Positions 6,838 to 8,745 of a DNA stretch of 8,745 bases are shown here, one piece after another. A model generated the notes under the pieces. The model did no database searches, was not told where the DNA came from, and saw nothing but the letters and a program-made list of their open reading frames with translations. A program made the position numbers and the translations under genes. Position 1 is the first letter of the stretch; every line of letters starts with the position of its first letter. Source of the stretch: a bacterium (GTDB lineage Bacteria; Auribacterota; UBA6266); contig JALOBK010000002.1 in NCBI GenBank assembly GCA_023228325.1, forward strand, positions 13,359 through 22,103, given 5' to 3'.

Positions 6838-7509
6838 ATGTACTCAAGATTATTCGGTGATGAAAGTGTTTTAATGTTGGATTATATTTTTGATACCAAC
6901 ACTCCTCTGATCACAATTGCCATGAAGCTGGAAAGTGCACAGGGAAATAAAGGAAAATATACCAAAGGTCAAAAAGTATTTGACTACGAAAAGGGAAAGA
7001 CAATGAAATTGTCAGCAGATGAATGTAATACACTTGAATTGTTGCTGTCTTCATTCATCAATAAGCAGACAGTTGATTATTCTAAACCTGTTGCATCAAG
7101 AGAATGGAACAGTGATGGTGCAAATACACTCACATCATTATTTATTGCATCAAATAAGGGATATCCTGTTGTTTTAATCACAACTCTCAATAAAACAATC
7201 AATCAGGAAACCAAACATTATTACACGATTAAGAGTAAAGGTGATCTGATGGCAATTCTTGGTTATATAAAAAGTACTTTTACAATACTTCCAGCAATGG
7301 GATGTTATCATTATTGGAATACCAGTTGGAATAAAAGAAATGAAAAGAAACAAGAAGAAAAAGGAAATCAATCTTCAAAGAAGGTAGATAATGTGACGGC
7401 AGACCAAGGGTCTGGTGATTTTTCTTTCGGGAATGAACCAACAAAAGAAAACAATAGTTCTGATCAATTTGATGGAATAGAAATGTCAGGAGGAGTTGTT
7501 CTATTTTAA
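6838..7509 (+). CDS. Unrecognised protein between the topoisomerase genes, paralog of 2727-3296; possible abundant ssDNA-binding-type protein
   Basis: A 223-residue protein with no name I can assign. The N-terminal region (residues 6-73) reads SVLMLDYIF, PLITIAMKLE, VFDYEKGK, then LSADECNTLELLL. A second strand set (LTSLFIAS, VVLITTLN, HYYTIKS) and a helix (DLMAILGYIKSTF) follow, up to about residue 150. The rest is a Lys/Glu/Asn/Ser-rich disordered tail (about 163-213) ending with acidic and hydrophobic residues (DQFDGIEMSGGVVLF). The layout parallels the 2727 gene, which I read as common ancestry. Hand counting gives 222 G+C in bases 6841-7500 (about 34%), against about 18 per 60 (about 30%) or fewer in the flanking topoisomerase lines I sampled. 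With the strong ribosome binding site this suggests codon use tuned for high expression. An abundant single-stranded-DNA-binding role is an inference; a topoisomerase accessory role is the main alternative. Confidence 0.88.
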   Translation: MYSRLFGDESVLMLDYIFDTNTPLITIAMKLESAQGNKGKYTKGQKVFDYEKGKTMKLSADECNTLELLLSSFINKQTVDYSKPVASREWNSDGANTLTSLFIASNKGYPVVLITTLNKTINQETKHYYTIKSKGDLMAILGYIKSTFTILPAMGCYHYWNTSWNKRNEKKQEEKGNQSSKKVDNVTADQGSGDFSFGNEPTKENNSSDQFDGIEMSGGVVLF

Positions 7510-7513
7510 AAAC

Positions 7514-7518
7514 AGGAG
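7514..7518 (+). promoter_or_regulatory. Ribosome binding site deciding the start of topoisomerase subunit A
   Basis: AGGAG lies 6 bases before ATG 7525. An ATG at 7521 is only 2 bases away, is out of frame and hits a stop after six codons. A TGA at 7522-7524 is in frame directly before ATG 7525, so 7525 is the earliest possible start. Confidence 0.85.
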
Positions 7519-7524
7519 TGATGA

Positions 7525-8745
7525 ATGCTATCTATAATTGATAGATATAAAAAGTATGGAATTCATCTTAATCAATTTAGAGCATTGCCAGATATAAATG
7601 ATGGTCTGAGGCCAGTGGAACGAAGAGCTTTGCTTGGTGGTTATAAGGAAGCAAAGGATAAGATGGTAAAATCTGTAAAAATCGTTGCTGCTGGCCTCGT
7701 ACTCCATCCGCATGGTGATGTTTCATTTTATAACACATTAACAAAAATGGTAAATTCCGGGTTTTTTGATAAGCAAGGAAATTGGGGATCATCAAATAAA
7801 TTAGAACCCCAACCAGCTGCAGCTATGAGATACACAGAAGCAAGATTGAATAACTATTATAAAGAAATGATATTTGAATTTATTAATAACGTGGATTGGC
7901 ATACGATTGAAATAGAAGAAGAACCAGTATATTTACCAACACCAATACCATTATGTTTTTTGATTGACAGTATGAATATTGGAATAGGATTTGGAATTAG
8001 AAGTGTTATTCCAAGATATACTATAAATGATTTAATCAGTTTAACAAAAAGTATTGTAGTGGATAAAAAACATATTATTATAAAACCATATTGTCCAGGA
8101 AATATAGTTATAATGGAAGAATCGGAATGTGAAAAATTATTAAATACTGGTAAGGGAAAAATAACATATAGACCAAGATACAAAATAGATCATAAATCTA
8201 GGAGTATAAAAATTCTTGGATGTCCTGCCACTGGGTTTTCTAGTTTATTAAAAATGCTTCAAGATAGATATTTTCCAGAAAGAACCGCAACAGCTTTGGA
8301 CAATTCAAAGAAGAATTATGTAGAAATAGAAATATATGTAAATAAAAATAAAAAATGTGATTTTGACGAATTGATTAAAGATGTTATGAATGAAATAACA
8401 AAAACTATAAATTATGAAATATTATTAAATGACAATGGGAAAATGAAATTAGTTAGTGTTAAAGAATTATTAATCAAAAATTTAAATAATTATATGAAAG
8501 CTTTTTATAATAAACTGGAAGAGGAAAATAATAGATTAAAAAATAAGCTATATGAATTTACTGTTATTGAAAATATTAGACCGTATCTTGGAAATTATCT
8601 TAAAAATAAAATGTATAATGTAGAATTCATTGTTAAGGATTTAATAGATAATATCCCAGATTTAAAAGAAGATATTCTGAAGAATTTATTAAAGCAATAT
8701 TCAATTGAAAAAATATTTACAGCATCAATAGATGCTAATAAAATC
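7525..8745 (+). CDS. Type II DNA topoisomerase, DNA breakage-reunion subunit (GyrA/ParC-like, T4 gp52 equivalent); 3' end outside window
   Basis: Cuts and rejoins the DNA gate through a tyrosine-phosphate link, working with the ATPase subunit encoded at 4964. The frame is open to the last base (407 codons seen, no stop). Family motifs in order: RALPDINDGLRPVERR (19-34), HPHGD (61-65), QGNWGS (84-89), and AAAMRYTEARL (98-108) with the catalytic Tyr at residue 103 (bases 7831-7833) preceded by Arg102. EPVYLPTPIP (133-142) and GIGFGIRSVIP (153-163) follow. Residues about 300-400 are Lys/Glu/Leu-rich helices fitting the long coiled-coil C-gate. T4 gp52 is about 440 residues, so if this protein is similar only a short piece is missing and no gyrase beta-pinwheel domain would follow; this cannot be confirmed here. 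At the positions of E. coli GyrA Ser83 and Asp87 it has Val66 and Asn70. Start choice is well fixed. Confidence 0.95.
   Translation, partial: MLSIIDRYKKYGIHLNQFRALPDINDGLRPVERRALLGGYKEAKDKMVKSVKIVAAGLVLHPHGDVSFYNTLTKMVNSGFFDKQGNWGSSNKLEPQPAAAMRYTEARLNNYYKEMIFEFINNVDWHTIEIEEEPVYLPTPIPLCFLIDSMNIGIGFGIRSVIPRYTINDLISLTKSIVVDKKHIIIKPYCPGNIVIMEESECEKLLNTGKGKITYRPRYKIDHKSRSIKILGCPATGFSSLLKMLQDRYFPERTATALDNSKKNYVEIEIYVNKNKKCDFDELIKDVMNEITKTINYEILLNDNGKMKLVSVKELLIKNLNNYMKAFYNKLEEENNRLKNKLYEFTVIENIRPYLGNYLKNKMYNVEFIVKDLIDNIPDLKEDILKNLLKQYSIEKIFTASIDANKI

Noticed and set aside
7521..7541. ATG at 7521 as start of topoisomerase subunit A
   Set aside because: It is in the wrong frame, stops after six codons and is too close to AGGAG; ATG 7525 fits in every respect.
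7857..8183. Minus-strand open frame of 108 codons
   Set aside because: It is antisense to the topoisomerase subunit A gene, whose family motifs continue through this stretch on the + strand.
1..8745. tRNA genes, CRISPR array, insertion sequence or terminator
   Set aside because: Gaps between genes are 2-15 bases, no spaced direct repeats or terminal inverted repeats were seen, and no hairpin followed by a T-run lies outside coding sequence.

Overview
The window is AT-rich (roughly 25-34% G+C in the stretches I counted by hand) and almost completely coding. Eight genes lie on the + strand with gaps of 2 to 15 bases, usually with an AGGAG-type ribosome binding site overlapping or following the previous stop. 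There is no intergenic space for a terminator, tRNA or long regulatory region. TAA, TAG and TGA all serve as stops, so nothing suggests a recoded genetic code. The gene content is a class II ribonucleotide reductase with an intein, an SbcD/gp47-type nuclease subunit, and both subunits of a compact type II topoisomerase. This points to the DNA-metabolism region of a large tailed bacteriophage with T4-like replication functions. Host and exact lineage cannot be read from the sequence.

Layout. Bases 2-2716 are the 3' part of one open frame that enters from the left edge. Its first 1305 bases are the C-terminal part of an intein (Hint block B, an HNH homing endonuclease, a Cys-rich zinc cluster, Hint block F). 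The rest is the C-terminal half of a B12-dependent ribonucleotide reductase (NrdJ) ending in a zinc ribbon. The predicted splice point is directly before the catalytic thiyl-radical cysteine. Bases 2727-3296 encode an unrecognised protein that appears paralogous to the one at 6838-7509. Bases 3300-3503 and 3517-3912 encode two small unrecognised proteins. Bases 3924-4961 encode the SbcD/Mre11/gp47-like phosphoesterase. Bases 4964-6835 encode the ATPase/TOPRIM (GyrB/ParE-like) subunit and 7525-8745 the breakage-reunion (GyrA/ParC/gp52-like) subunit, which runs off the right edge. The second paralog sits between the two topoisomerase genes.

How they fit together. NrdJ supplies deoxynucleotides, the topoisomerase relieves torsional stress and decatenates, and the gp47-like protein (with a gp46/SbcC partner not seen here) processes DNA ends for recombination-dependent replication. 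The two paralogs are the least explained part. Their predicted strand-rich domain, charged flexible tails and location, and for the second its raised G+C and strong ribosome binding site, would suit an abundant nucleic-acid-binding protein. That is inference only. The main points for follow-up are the paralog pair, the unusual Gln-ending intein at a catalytic cysteine, and changed quinolone-contact residues in the topoisomerase A subunit.
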